A stretch of 64,000 nucleotides of DNA from JBBRVP01 sp038246785. GTDB lineage: Bacteria > Actinomycetota > Actinomycetes > Jiangellales > Jiangellaceae. Positions within the stretch are counted from its first letter, which is position 1, and each line of letters opens with the position of its first letter. Under the pieces are notes generated by a model. The model did not search any database and had not been told where the DNA came from. It saw only the letters and a list, made by a program, of their open reading frames with translations. The DNA lies in contig JBBRVP010000003.1 of NCBI GenBank assembly GCA_038246785.1, positions 92,361-156,360 on the forward strand, given 5' to 3'. A program made the translations under genes and the position numbers. Below are positions 25,580 through 33,412 of this stretch, one piece after another.

Positions 25580-26572
25580 ATGGAGCAGCGGGTGCTCGGC
25601 CGGACCGGCCGGCAGGTGTCCGTCGTCGGCCTCGGCGCCTGGCAGCTCGGCGGCGACTGGGGCCACGTCGACGAGGACGCCGCCCTGGCCACGCTGGCCG
25701 CCGCGATCGAGGCGGGCGTCACGTTCGTCGACACCGCCGACGTCTACGGCGACGGACGCAGTGAACGGCTGGTGGGCCGCTTCCTTCGCGAGCACCCCGA
25801 CGCTGCGAGCGGCGTGACGGTCGCCACGAAGATGGGCCGCCGGGCCGACCCGCACGCGCCGGAGGCCTACACCACCGAGGCGTTCCACCGCTGGAACGAC
25901 CGCAGCCGGGCCAACCTCGGCGTCGACCGGCTCGACATCGTGCAGCTGCACTGCCCCCCGCCGGCCGTCTACGCCAACGATCGGGTGTTCGACGCCCTCG
26001 ACGAGATGGTCGCGGAGGGGCGGCTGGCTGCGTACGGCGTCAGAGTCGAGACCTGCGACGAGGCGCTCGCCGCGATAGCGCGGCCGCGCGTGGCGAGCAT
26101 CCAGATCGTTCTCAACGCGTTCCGGCACAAGCCGCTCGAACGCGTGGTGCCCGCCGCCCGCCAGGCCGGCGTGGGCATCATCGCCCGCGTACCGCTGGCG
26201 AGCGGACTGCTCTGCGGCCGCTACGACGAGTCCACGACGTTCGCCGGCGACGACCATCGCAGCTTCAACCGTCACGGAGCGGCGTTCGACGTGGGGGAGA
26301 CCTTCGCCGGCGTCGACTTCGCGACCGGCGTACGGGCGGCGCGCGAGGTCGCCGCACTGACGCCGACCGGCTCGAGCACCGCTCAGCTCGCCCTGCGCTG
26401 GATCGTCGACCAGCCCGGCGTCACGACGGTGATCCCGGGTGCGCGCAACCCGCAGCAGGCCCGGGACAACGCCGCCGCCGGCACGCTGCTCCCGCTCGAC
26501 GAGCCGACACTGCGCGCTGTGCGCGCGGTCTACGACCGCGAGATACGCCCGCTCGTCCACGCCCGCTGGTGA
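25580..26572 (+). CDS. Aldo/keto reductase
   Basis: An NADPH-dependent oxidoreductase of the AKR superfamily, 330 residues, TIM barrel. The catalytic tetrad is visible: Asp and Tyr in FVDTADVYGDGRSERLVG, Lys in VTVATKMGRR, His in DIVQLHCPPPAVY. The C-terminal cofactor-binding stretch is VIPGARNPQQARDNAAA. It resembles the YdjG/voltage-channel-beta-like branch acting on small aldehydes or sugars. The substrate cannot be told. The start is fixed by the -10 box 6 nt upstream and by MEQRVLGRTGRQVSVVGLG. Confidence 0.92.
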   Translation: MEQRVLGRTGRQVSVVGLGAWQLGGDWGHVDEDAALATLAAAIEAGVTFVDTADVYGDGRSERLVGRFLREHPDAASGVTVATKMGRRADPHAPEAYTTEAFHRWNDRSRANLGVDRLDIVQLHCPPPAVYANDRVFDALDEMVAEGRLAAYGVRVETCDEALAAIARPRVASIQIVLNAFRHKPLERVVPAARQAGVGIIARVPLASGLLCGRYDESTTFAGDDHRSFNRHGAAFDVGETFAGVDFATGVRAAREVAALTPTGSSTAQLALRWIVDQPGVTTVIPGARNPQQARDNAAAGTLLPLDEPTLRAVRAVYDREIRPLVHARW

Positions 26573-26662
26573 CCTCCACCTCCTCACCCTCGCAGCCCGG
26601 CGTGGTGGAGAGCCGGGCGTGCAGGCGAGGGCGGCGACCCAGGGCGGACGGCGCCGGGCAGG

Positions 26663-27760
26663 ATGCTCCCTGTGGACCCCGTGGACCCTGTGGACCCTGT
26701 GGACCCTGTGGACCCTGTGGACCCTGTGGACCCTGTGGACCCCGTGGCCGCGCTGCGGCGCATCGCCTACCTGCTCGAGCGCCAGCTGGCACCCACGTAC
26801 CGCGTGCGCGCCTTCCGCGGAGCCGCCGGCGCGCTGACCGCGGCCGGCCCGGAGCAGGTGCGCGAGCTCGCCGCGGCCGGTGCGCTCACCCGGCTCAAGG
26901 GCGTCGGCGACACCACGGCACGGGTCGTGGCGGAGTCACTGGCCGGTGACGTCCCTGGCTACCTCGCCACGCTCGAGGCGGAGGCCGGCCCGCTCGCGGA
27001 CGGCGGCGAGGACCTGCGGGCCGCCCTGCGCGGCGACCTGCACACCCACTCGGACTGGAGCGACGGAGGCAGCCCGGTGCCGGAGATGGCCGAGGCGGCT
27101 CGCGAGCTGGGCCACGACTACGTGGCGCTGACCGACCACTCGCCCCGGCTGACCGTCGCCCGCGGGCTCTCGCCGGAGCGGCTGCGCCGCCAGCTCGACC
27201 TCGTCGCGGAGCTCAACGCCGAGCTGGCGCCCTTCCGTGTCCTCACCGGCATCGAGGTCGACATCAACGAGGACGGCTCGCTCGACCAGAGCGACGAGCT
27301 GCTCGGGCGCCTCGACGTCGTGGTGGCCTCGGTGCACTCGAAGCTGCGGATGCCGGCCGCGCAGATGACACCACGCATGCTCGCCGCGGTCGCCGACCGG
27401 CATGTCGACGTGCTGGGCCACTGCACCGGCCGCAACGTCAGCCCGCGCGGTCGCAGCGGCAAGGTGCGCCCGGAGAGCGAGTTCGATGCCGCCGCGGTGT
27501 TCGCCGCCTGCGCCGAGCACCAGGTCGCCGTCGAGATCAACTGCCGGCCCGAGCGGCTCGACCCGCCGCGCCGGCTGCTGGGCCAGGCGCTCGAGGCCGG
27601 CTGCCTGTTCGCCGTCGACACCGACGCGCACGCGCCCGGCCAGCTGGACTGGCAGCCGTACGGGTGCGCGCGCGCAGCCGAGTGCGGGGTGCCGGCCGAC
27701 CGCGTGGTGAACTCCTGGGCGGTGGAGGACCTGCTCGCCTGGACCGGCCGGGCCGGCTGA
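26663..27760 (+). CDS. PHP-domain phosphoesterase with N-terminal HhH (PolX-like) and VDP repeats
   Basis: The protein has up to 365 residues. Eight VDP repeats come first, then a helix-hairpin-helix region (LLERQLAPTYRVRAFRGAAG, LKGVGDTTARVVAES), then a PHP phosphoesterase domain. The PHP metal ligands are visible: GDLHTHSDWSDGG, ALTDHSPR, GIEVDINEDG, SVHSKL, GHCTGRN and DTDAHAPG. This combination is the C-terminal half of bacterial PolX-type polymerases without the polymerase core, so a DNA-repair or nucleotide phosphoesterase role is likely. The start is uncertain: every repeat contains an in-frame GTG, and the conserved protein begins at GTG 26744 (VAALRRIAYLLE). Confidence 0.85.
   Translation: MLPVDPVDPVDPVDPVDPVDPVDPVDPVAALRRIAYLLERQLAPTYRVRAFRGAAGALTAAGPEQVRELAAAGALTRLKGVGDTTARVVAESLAGDVPGYLATLEAEAGPLADGGEDLRAALRGDLHTHSDWSDGGSPVPEMAEAARELGHDYVALTDHSPRLTVARGLSPERLRRQLDLVAELNAELAPFRVLTGIEVDINEDGSLDQSDELLGRLDVVVASVHSKLRMPAAQMTPRMLAAVADRHVDVLGHCTGRNVSPRGRSGKVRPESEFDAAAVFAACAEHQVAVEINCRPERLDPPRRLLGQALEAGCLFAVDTDAHAPGQLDWQPYGCARAAECGVPADRVVNSWAVEDLLAWTGRAG
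26672..26743 (+). repeat. Tandem repeat, 8 units of 9 bp (GTGGACCCy)
   Basis: Eight perfect units; the first and last end in CCC and the six middle ones in CCT. Read in frame they encode (VDP)8 at the N-terminus of the PHP protein. The unit length is a multiple of three, so copy-number change would not shift the frame. Confidence 0.95.
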
Positions 27761-27800
27761 GCACCGCTTCTGATCTGAGCACGGCTGGCTCAGCTCAGCC
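27755..27800. terminator. Possible bidirectional terminator hairpin
   Basis: GGCTGAGC (27755-27762) and GCTCAGCC (27793-27800) pair perfectly across a 30-nt loop between the convergent PHP and acetyltransferase genes, overlapping both stop codons. There is no T-run. Confidence 0.35.
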
Positions 27801-28319
27801 GCCCTCGACCAGTCGCTGGTAGAGCACGTGGTCGCGCCAGTCCCCGGCGATGCGCAGGTAGCGGCGGGCCAGGCCGATGCGTTCGAACCCGTTGCGGTGC
27901 AGGACCGCTTGCGATGCGAGGTTCTCCACGAGCGTGCCTGCCTGCACCCGGTGGAGCTCCAGCGGACCGAACGCGACGCCGAGCATGCGACGTACCGCCG
28001 CGGTGGCAACCCCCCGCCCGCTGACGTCGGCGCTGACCCAGTAGCCGAGGTCGGCGCTGCGAAGGGCCCCCCGCACGATGTGGTTGAGGTTGATCCGTCC
28101 GACGATGCGACCGTCCAGTTCGATGACCGCCGCGTACGCCCCGCCCTCGGCGGTCAGCCGCGCCGCGGTCTCGAGGTGACCGCGCTGGCCGTCGGCGCTG
28201 GCCCAGCCGGCCGGACGGGCGGGCTCGAACGGTGCGAGGTGCTCGGCGTTGCGCAGCAGCAGGGCGGACACCTCGGCGGCGTCCGACGGGCGGGCGCGAC
28301 GGACGCTGACCAGCGGCAC
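27795..28319 (-). CDS. GNAT-family N-acetyltransferase (RimJ/RimL type)
   Basis: An acetyl-CoA-dependent acetyltransferase of 174 residues. It has the RimJ-like pattern VSVRRARPSDAAEVSALLLR at the N-terminus, the beta-bulge strand DLGYWVSADVSGRGVATAAV with the acetyl-CoA loop SGRGVATAA, and the late NLASQAVLHRNGFERIGLAR motif seen in enzymes that acetylate protein N-termini or antibiotics. The substrate is unknown. GTG 28319 is preferred; the frame extends to a TTG at 28340 without conserved residues. It converges on the PHP gene. Confidence 0.88.
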   Translation of the reverse strand: MPLVSVRRARPSDAAEVSALLLRNAEHLAPFEPARPAGWASADGQRGHLETAARLTAEGGAYAAVIELDGRIVGRINLNHIVRGALRSADLGYWVSADVSGRGVATAAVRRMLGVAFGPLELHRVQAGTLVENLASQAVLHRNGFERIGLARRYLRIAGDWRDHVLYQRLVEGG

Positions 28320-28376
28320 CCGGCCATGGTGGCAGTGCAATCCCGCGGACGGGCCATCGGTTGTGCTCGCGTGCGC

Positions 28377-29192
28377 TCAGTCGCGCAGGCTCGCGGCGTG
28401 GTCGGGCACGTAGCCCGACTCGTCGCGCGGTGGGCGGATGTAGCCGGTCGAGGGCGGCCGCTTCGGCAGTTTCAGCTTGGGCGGCTCCACCGGCTCCCAC
28501 GGCACCACGGACAGCAGGTGGGCAATCATGTTGATCCGCGCCGAGCGCTTGTCGTCGCTCTCGACCACGTGCCAGCGGGCCTCGGGGATGTCGGTGTGCA
28601 CCACCATCTGGTCCTTGGCGCGGGAGTAGTCCTCCCAGCGGCTGATCGACTCGAGGTCCATCGGCGAGAGCTTCCACTGCTTCATCGGGTTGCCCAGCCG
28701 GTCCTTGAAGCGTCGCTCCTGCTCCTCGTCGGAGACGGAGAACCAGTACTTGTGCAGCATGATCCCGTCCTCGGCGAGCAGCCGCTCGAAGATCGGACAC
28801 TGGTGCAGGAAGCGCTGGTACTCCTCGTTGGTGCAAAAGCCCATGACCCGCTCGACGCCGGCGCGGTTGTACCACGACCGGTCGAAGAGCACGAGCTCGC
28901 CGGCCGCGGGCAGGTGCTCGACGTAGCGCTGGAAGTACCACTGGGTGCGATCGCGCTCGGTCGGGGCAGGCAGCGCCACGATGCGGGCGACGCGGGGGTT
29001 GAGGTACTCGGTCACCCGCTTGATCGCCCCACCCTTGCCCGCGGCGTCACGTCCCTCGAAGATCAGCACGAGCCGGGTGCCGGTGGTCCGCACCCATTCC
29101 TGAAGGTGCGTCAGCTGCTCCTGCAGGCGCAGCAACTCCGCCTCGTACGCCTTCTTCGGGACCTTGCTGGTCATTGCGCGCCGTTTGGCCAT
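28377..29192 (-). CDS. ppk2: Polyphosphate kinase 2
   Basis: PPK2 transfers phosphate between polyphosphate and nucleotides; this single-domain form probably favours NDP phosphorylation from polyphosphate. The 271-residue protein has Walker A (FEGRDAAGKGGAIKRVTEYL), Walker B with the DRSWYNRAGVERVMGF motif, the lid region (VSDEEQERRFKDRL), and WKLSPMDLESISRWEDYSRA near the end of the catalytic core. ATG 29192 is adjacent to an in-frame GTG at 29195. It fits the phosphate theme of the window with PiT and PpgK. Confidence 0.95.
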   Translation of the reverse strand: MAKRRAMTSKVPKKAYEAELLRLQEQLTHLQEWVRTTGTRLVLIFEGRDAAGKGGAIKRVTEYLNPRVARIVALPAPTERDRTQWYFQRYVEHLPAAGELVLFDRSWYNRAGVERVMGFCTNEEYQRFLHQCPIFERLLAEDGIMLHKYWFSVSDEEQERRFKDRLGNPMKQWKLSPMDLESISRWEDYSRAKDQMVVHTDIPEARWHVVESDDKRSARINMIAHLLSVVPWEPVEPPKLKLPKRPPSTGYIRPPRDESGYVPDHAASLRD

Positions 29193-29248
29193 CACGCGGG
29201 CATCCTTCCGTCGCTGGGGCGGCTGCGCCAGGGGGACCAGCTGGACGT

Positions 29249-29288
29249 GTCAGGCTCTGGCGGCGTCGGAGCGCCGGCAGAGCCTGAC
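29249..29288 (-). terminator. Strong hairpin after aceE
   Basis: A 17-bp stem with a single mismatch (29249-29265 with 29272-29288; arm GTCAGGCTCTG / CAGAGCCTGAC extended by CGGCG/CGCCG) and a 6-nt loop. It lies 26 nt past the aceE stop and before ppk2. It has no T-run, as is common in actinobacteria. Confidence 0.7.
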
Positions 29289-29314
29289 AATCCGAGGGGG
29301 GGTGGGGCGGGCGG

Positions 29315-32053
29315 TCAGGTCTCCCCGCCGGCCTCCTCGGCCGTCGTCGCAGTGACGTCCCCGAGCCGGTAGCGGTCGAGGGCGGCGCGTACGGTGTCCC
29401 ACCCGACCTCGCCCCGGTGGGCCAGCTGGGTGAGCACGGCGACCACGATCGACTGCGCGTCCACCCTGAAGTGCCGGCGCAGCGCGGCCCGGGTGTCGGA
29501 CATGCCGAACCCGTCGGTGCCCAGGGACTGCCAGTCGGTCGGCACGTAGGGGCGGATCTGGTCCTGCACCGCGCGCAGGTAGTCGCTGACCGCGACGACG
29601 GGACCGTGGGTGCCGGCCAGCCGCTGCGTGACGTACGGGTCCCGCGGCTCCCCGTCGGGGTGGAGCATGTTGTGCTCGTCGCAGCGCATCGCCTCGCGGC
29701 GCAGCTCGTTCCACGACGTGACCGACCACACGTCGGCCGCGACCTGCCACTCCTCGGCGAGGCGCTGCTGCGCCTCCAGCGCCCAGCGCAGCGCCACCCC
29801 GGACGCCAGGACCTGCGCGGCGGGGGCGTCGTCGCCCGGCGCGGTCTCCATGACCCGGTAGCGGTACATGCCCTTGAGCAGGCCGTCGACATCGACATCG
29901 GCGGGCTCGGGAGGCTGCTGGTAGGGCTCGTTGTAGACGGTGAGGTAGTACCAGATGTCCTCCTGGTCCTCGCCGTACATGCGGCGCAGGGCGTCGCGCA
30001 CGATGTGCCCGACCTCGTAGGCCCATGCAGGGTCGTAGTGGATGCACGCCGGGTTGGTCGAGGCCAGCAGCGGCGAGTGGCCGTCCTCGTGCTGCAGCCC
30101 CTCGCCGTTGAGCGTCGTGCGGCCGGCCGTGGCGCCGAGCGCGAAGCCCTTCGTCATCTGGTCCGACGCCGCCCAGAGGCCGTCGCCGGTGCGCTGGAAG
30201 CCGAACATCGAGTAGAAGATGTAGACCGGAATCATGGTGATCCCGTGCGTCGCGTACGACGTGCCGACCGCCGTCCACGAGGCCACCGACCCGGCCTCGT
30301 TGATCCCCTCGTGCAGGATGTGGCCCTGCACCGACTCCTTGTAGGACAGGAACAGGTCGCGGTCGACCGAGGCGTACTGCTGCCCGTGCGGAGAGTAGAT
30401 CTTCAGCGTCGGGAACAGCGCGTCCATGCCGAACGTGCGCGCCTCGTCGGGGATGATCGGTACGACCCGCCAGCCGAGCTCCTTGTCCTTGAGGATGTCC
30501 TTGAGCAGCCGCACGAACGCCATCGTCGTGGCGACCGACTGCTTGCCCGATCCCCGCTGGACGGACTCGAAGACGGCGTCGCCGGGGAGGGTGAGCGCCT
30601 TGGTGTTGGGCCGCCGCTGCGGCAGCGGGCCGCCCAGCGCCCGCCGGCGCTCCATGAGGTAGGCGTAGTCGTCTGAGTCGGTGCCGGGGTGGAAGTACGG
30701 CGGCAGCTTGGGGTCGATGCGCTCGTCGGGGATCGGGAGGCTGAGCCGGTCGCGCAGGCCCTTGAGGTCCTCGAGGGTCAGCTTCTTCATCTGGTGCGTG
30801 GCGTTGCGGGCCTCGAAGTGCGAGCCGAGCGTCCAGCCCTTGATGGTCTTGGCGAGGATGACCGTGGGCTGGCCGGTGTGCTGGGCGGCTGCGGCGTACG
30901 CGGCGTACAGCTTGCGGTAGTCGTGGCCGCCGCGCTTGAGGTTCCAGACGTCCTCGTCGCTCATGTCCTTGACCATGGCCGCGGTGCGATCGTCGCGACC
31001 GAAGAAGTGCTCGCGCACGTAGGCCCCGGACTCCGCCTTGTAGGTCTGGTAGTCCCCGTCGGTGGTGCGGTTCATCAGGCCGACCAGCGCGCCGTCGACG
31101 TCGATGGCCAGCAGCGGGTCCCACTCGCGGCCCCAGATCACCTTGATGACGTTCCAGCCGGCGCCGCGGAAGAACGACTCGAGCTCCTGGATGACCTTGC
31201 CGTTGCCACGCACCGGGCCGTCGAGGCGCTGCAGGTTGCAGTTGATGACGAACGTCAGGTTGTCCAGCTCCTCGCGCGCCGCGAGACCGATGGCGCCGAT
31301 CGACTCCGGCTCGTCCATCTCGCCGTCGCCGAGGAACGCCCACACGTGCTGCTCGCTGGTGTCCTTGATGCCGCGGTGCTGCAGGTAGCGGTTGAACCGC
31401 GCCTGGTAGATCGCGTTGAGGGGACCGAGCCCCATCGAGACGGTCGGGAACTCCCAGAAGTCCGGCATCAGGCGTGGGTGCGGGTAGGACGGCAGCCCGC
31501 CTCCGGCCCCCGCGTGGCTGAGCTCCTGGCGGAAGCCGTCGAGCTGGTCCTCGGTGAGCCTGCCCTCGAGGTGCGCGCGGGCGTACATGCCCGGCGCCGC
31601 ATGCCCCTGGAAGTAGATCTGGTCGCCGCCGCCCGGGTGGTCCTTGCCCCGGAAGAAGTGGTTGAAGCCGACCTCGTAGAGGCTCGCGGAGGAGGCGTAC
31701 GTGGAGATGTGCCCGCCGACGCCGATGCCGGGCCGCTGCGCCCGGTGCACCATGACGGCGGCGTTCCAGCGCATGACCCGGCGCAGCCGGCGCTCCATCT
31801 GCTCGTCCCCGGGGAAGTCGGGCTCGTCCTCCGGCGGGATCGTGTTGATGTAGTCGGTCGAGCGCAGGCTCGGTACGCCGACGTTCTGCTCGCCGGCCCG
31901 CTGCAGCAGCGCGAGCATGAGATAGCGGGCCCGGTTGCGGCCCCCGTGCTCGATAGCCGCGTCGAGCGAGGCGAGCCACTCCTGGGTCTCGTCCGGGTCG
32001 ATGTCCGGCAGCTGGCTCGGCAGGCCGTTGCTGATGATCCGGTCGTCCGTCAC
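29315..32053 (-). CDS. aceE: Pyruvate dehydrogenase E1 component, homodimeric type
   Basis: The thiamine-diphosphate E1 subunit decarboxylates pyruvate and passes the acetyl group to lipoyl E2, linking glycolysis to the TCA cycle and fatty-acid synthesis. The 912-residue single chain has the N-terminal SQLPDIDPDETQEWLASLDA, GGHISTYASSASLYEVGFNH, the ThDP-binding motif GDGEMDEPESIGAIGLAA ending in NCNLQRLDGP, and the transketolase middle and C-terminal domains (HEGINEAGSVASWTAVGTSY). GTG 32053 fits family N-termini; an ATG at 32065 abuts its only AGG and is less likely. The E2/E3 genes are elsewhere. Confidence 0.95.
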   Translation of the reverse strand: MTDDRIISNGLPSQLPDIDPDETQEWLASLDAAIEHGGRNRARYLMLALLQRAGEQNVGVPSLRSTDYINTIPPEDEPDFPGDEQMERRLRRVMRWNAAVMVHRAQRPGIGVGGHISTYASSASLYEVGFNHFFRGKDHPGGGDQIYFQGHAAPGMYARAHLEGRLTEDQLDGFRQELSHAGAGGGLPSYPHPRLMPDFWEFPTVSMGLGPLNAIYQARFNRYLQHRGIKDTSEQHVWAFLGDGEMDEPESIGAIGLAAREELDNLTFVINCNLQRLDGPVRGNGKVIQELESFFRGAGWNVIKVIWGREWDPLLAIDVDGALVGLMNRTTDGDYQTYKAESGAYVREHFFGRDDRTAAMVKDMSDEDVWNLKRGGHDYRKLYAAYAAAAQHTGQPTVILAKTIKGWTLGSHFEARNATHQMKKLTLEDLKGLRDRLSLPIPDERIDPKLPPYFHPGTDSDDYAYLMERRRALGGPLPQRRPNTKALTLPGDAVFESVQRGSGKQSVATTMAFVRLLKDILKDKELGWRVVPIIPDEARTFGMDALFPTLKIYSPHGQQYASVDRDLFLSYKESVQGHILHEGINEAGSVASWTAVGTSYATHGITMIPVYIFYSMFGFQRTGDGLWAASDQMTKGFALGATAGRTTLNGEGLQHEDGHSPLLASTNPACIHYDPAWAYEVGHIVRDALRRMYGEDQEDIWYYLTVYNEPYQQPPEPADVDVDGLLKGMYRYRVMETAPGDDAPAAQVLASGVALRWALEAQQRLAEEWQVAADVWSVTSWNELRREAMRCDEHNMLHPDGEPRDPYVTQRLAGTHGPVVAVSDYLRAVQDQIRPYVPTDWQSLGTDGFGMSDTRAALRRHFRVDAQSIVVAVLTQLAHRGEVGWDTVRAALDRYRLGDVTATTAEEAGGET

Positions 32054-32267
32054 GGAGCCACGCATCCTTCGTCGTCGTCGGGTCATGCGGTACCACGTCA
32101 TCCTGCCCCCCGCTCGGCCCCACGTCATCCGGGCCGCCTCCCCTGCGCCCGGGCCGGAGTGCTCGCGCCGCGACCGGCACTTGCGTGCGGCTGCGGGCTC
32201 CGCTGGACTAGCGTCCACAGCGAAGACGGCGCAGACGGCGCCGCCATCGGACGAAGGAGGACTCCCG

Positions 32268-32708
32268 GTGGGCCAGACCGCGGGCCACGCGGACGTCAGG
32301 GGCGGGCCTGCCGCACGACTGGGGCTGCAGCCGGGACAGGTCGTGCAGGAGCTCGGCTGGGACGAGGACGCCGACGACGGGCTGCGCGCCGCGATCGAGG
32401 AGTTCACCGGCACCGAGCTCGTCGACGAGGACCATGGCGACGTGGTCGACGGGGTGCTGCTGTGGTGGCGCGACGGTGACGGCGACCTCGTCGACGCGCT
32501 CGTCGACGGCCTCACCGACCTCGCCGCGGGCGGCTCGATCTGGCTGCTGACCCCCAAGGTCGGCCGACCCCGTCACGTCGAGCCCAGCGACGTCGCCGAC
32601 GCCGCCCCCACGGCCGGGCTCGCCGTCACCTCCTCGTCCCCCGTCGCGTCGGACTGGACCGCGACCCGGCTCACCACGCCGCGGTCGGCGCGCGGCTCCC
32701 GCCGCTGA
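32268..32708 (+). CDS. DUF3052 family protein
   Basis: A 146-residue acidic protein of the actinobacterial DUF3052 family. It has LGLQPGQVVQELGWDEDADD, FTGTELVDEDHGDVVDGVLL, and the conserved GSIWLLTPKVGRPRHVEPSD. Function unknown. It is usually found between aceE and ahpE, as here. AAGGAGGAC precedes the GTG at 32268, so this gene has a leader. It is divergent from aceE across 214 nt. A TAGCGT sequence at 32209-32214 may be its -10 box. Confidence 0.88.
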   Translation: MGQTAGHADVRGGPAARLGLQPGQVVQELGWDEDADDGLRAAIEEFTGTELVDEDHGDVVDGVLLWWRDGDGDLVDALVDGLTDLAAGGSIWLLTPKVGRPRHVEPSDVADAAPTAGLAVTSSSPVASDWTATRLTTPRSARGSRR

Positions 32709-32732
32709 CCTCGATCGCACAGGAGCCTTCGA

Positions 32733-33194
32733 ATGACCCTCGAGGTGGGCGCGGCCGCGCCCGACTTCGTCCTGCCCGACCACCACGGCGCCACCGTGCG
32801 GCTCTCCGAGCTGCGCGGCCGCCCGGTGGTGCTCGTCTTCTACCCGTGGGCCTTCACCGGTGTCTGCACCGGCGAGCTGACCGCGCTGCGCGACGACATC
32901 GCCGCGTTCGACCGTGCCGGCGTCACGCTGCTCGCCGTCTCCTGCGATTCGATGTTCTCGCTGCGCGTGTTCGCCGACCGCGAGGGCTACCCCTTCCAGC
33001 TGCTCAGCGACTTCTGGCCGCACGGCGCGGTGGCCCGGGCGTACGGCATCTTCGACGAGGAGCGCGGCTGCGCCCTGCGCGGCACCTTCCTCATCGATCA
33101 GGCGGGTGTCATCCGCTGGTCGGTCGTCAACGCGATCCCTGATGCGCGGGACGTCGCCGACTACAAGCGGGCCATCGACGCCGTCGCCGTCTGA
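32733..33194 (+). CDS. ahpE: Peroxiredoxin, AhpE type (one-cysteine)
   Basis: A thiol peroxidase that reduces hydroperoxides and peroxynitrite. The 153-residue thioredoxin-fold protein has the peroxidatic cysteine C45 in FYPWAFTGVCTGELTALRDD. No resolving cysteine is placed like that of 2-Cys enzymes (the later cysteine in RGCALRGTF is elsewhere), which matches AhpE of M. tuberculosis, recycled by mycothiol/mycoredoxin. It follows DUF3052 by 24 nt, with AGGAG before the ATG. Confidence 0.93.
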   Translation: MTLEVGAAAPDFVLPDHHGATVRLSELRGRPVVLVFYPWAFTGVCTGELTALRDDIAAFDRAGVTLLAVSCDSMFSLRVFADREGYPFQLLSDFWPHGAVARAYGIFDEERGCALRGTFLIDQAGVIRWSVVNAIPDARDVADYKRAIDAVAV

Positions 33195-33242
33195 ACCGGC
33201 CAGCGCGGCGCGGGTAGCCTGGCGCGGCGCCGCCCGGCGCAT

Positions 33243-33314
33243 GGGCGCATAGCTCAGCGGTAGAGCACCTGCCTTACAAGCAGGCGGTCGCTGGTTCGAT
33301 CCCGGCTGCGCCCA
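33243..33314 (+). tRNA. tRNA-Val (anticodon TAC)
   Basis: The 72-nt cloverleaf has acceptor stem GGGCGCA/TGCGCCC, D-arm TAGCTCAGCGGTAGAGC, anticodon loop CTTACAA in stem CCTGC/GCAGG, T-arm GCTGG-TTCGATC-CCGGC, and discriminator A. No CCA is encoded. A TAGCCT -10-like sequence lies at 33215-33220. Confidence 0.95.
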
Positions 33315-33398
33315 CCCCACCGCCGATCTTGAGACGTTGCCGCATCGATGAGGGCCGCACCGTCTCAAGATCCACGGCAGAGCTGACGCCGCGGCCGG

Positions 33399-33404
33399 TA
33401 GCCT
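33399..33404 (+). promoter_or_regulatory. Probable -10 box (TAGCCT) of a leaderless Nif3-operon transcript
   Basis: TAGCCT ends 8 nt before the GTG at 33413 and no Shine-Dalgarno lies between. It argues against an earlier in-frame start at 33329. Confidence 0.5.
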
Positions 33405-33412
33405 CCGGATCC

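Noticed and set aside
24302..26587. fasR reading frame extended to 761 codons
   Set aside because: The upstream 360 codons are antisense to the aldo/keto reductase. A -10 box and the conserved protein both point to GTG 25507.
26672..26743. CRISPR-like array
   Set aside because: The units are 9 bp, contiguous and without spacers. No other repeat-spacer array and no cas gene was seen in the window.
26421..26792. Collagen-like GPQ repeat protein on the minus strand
   Set aside because: It is only the antisense reading of the 9-bp repeat that encodes (VDP)8 in the PHP protein; the rest of the frame is low-complexity shadow.
29250..32180. Minus-strand open frame of 976 codons in a second frame of aceE
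   Set aside because: It is an out-of-frame shadow of aceE: Arg/Gly/Pro-rich, with no recognisable fold. The aceE frame has all expected motifs.
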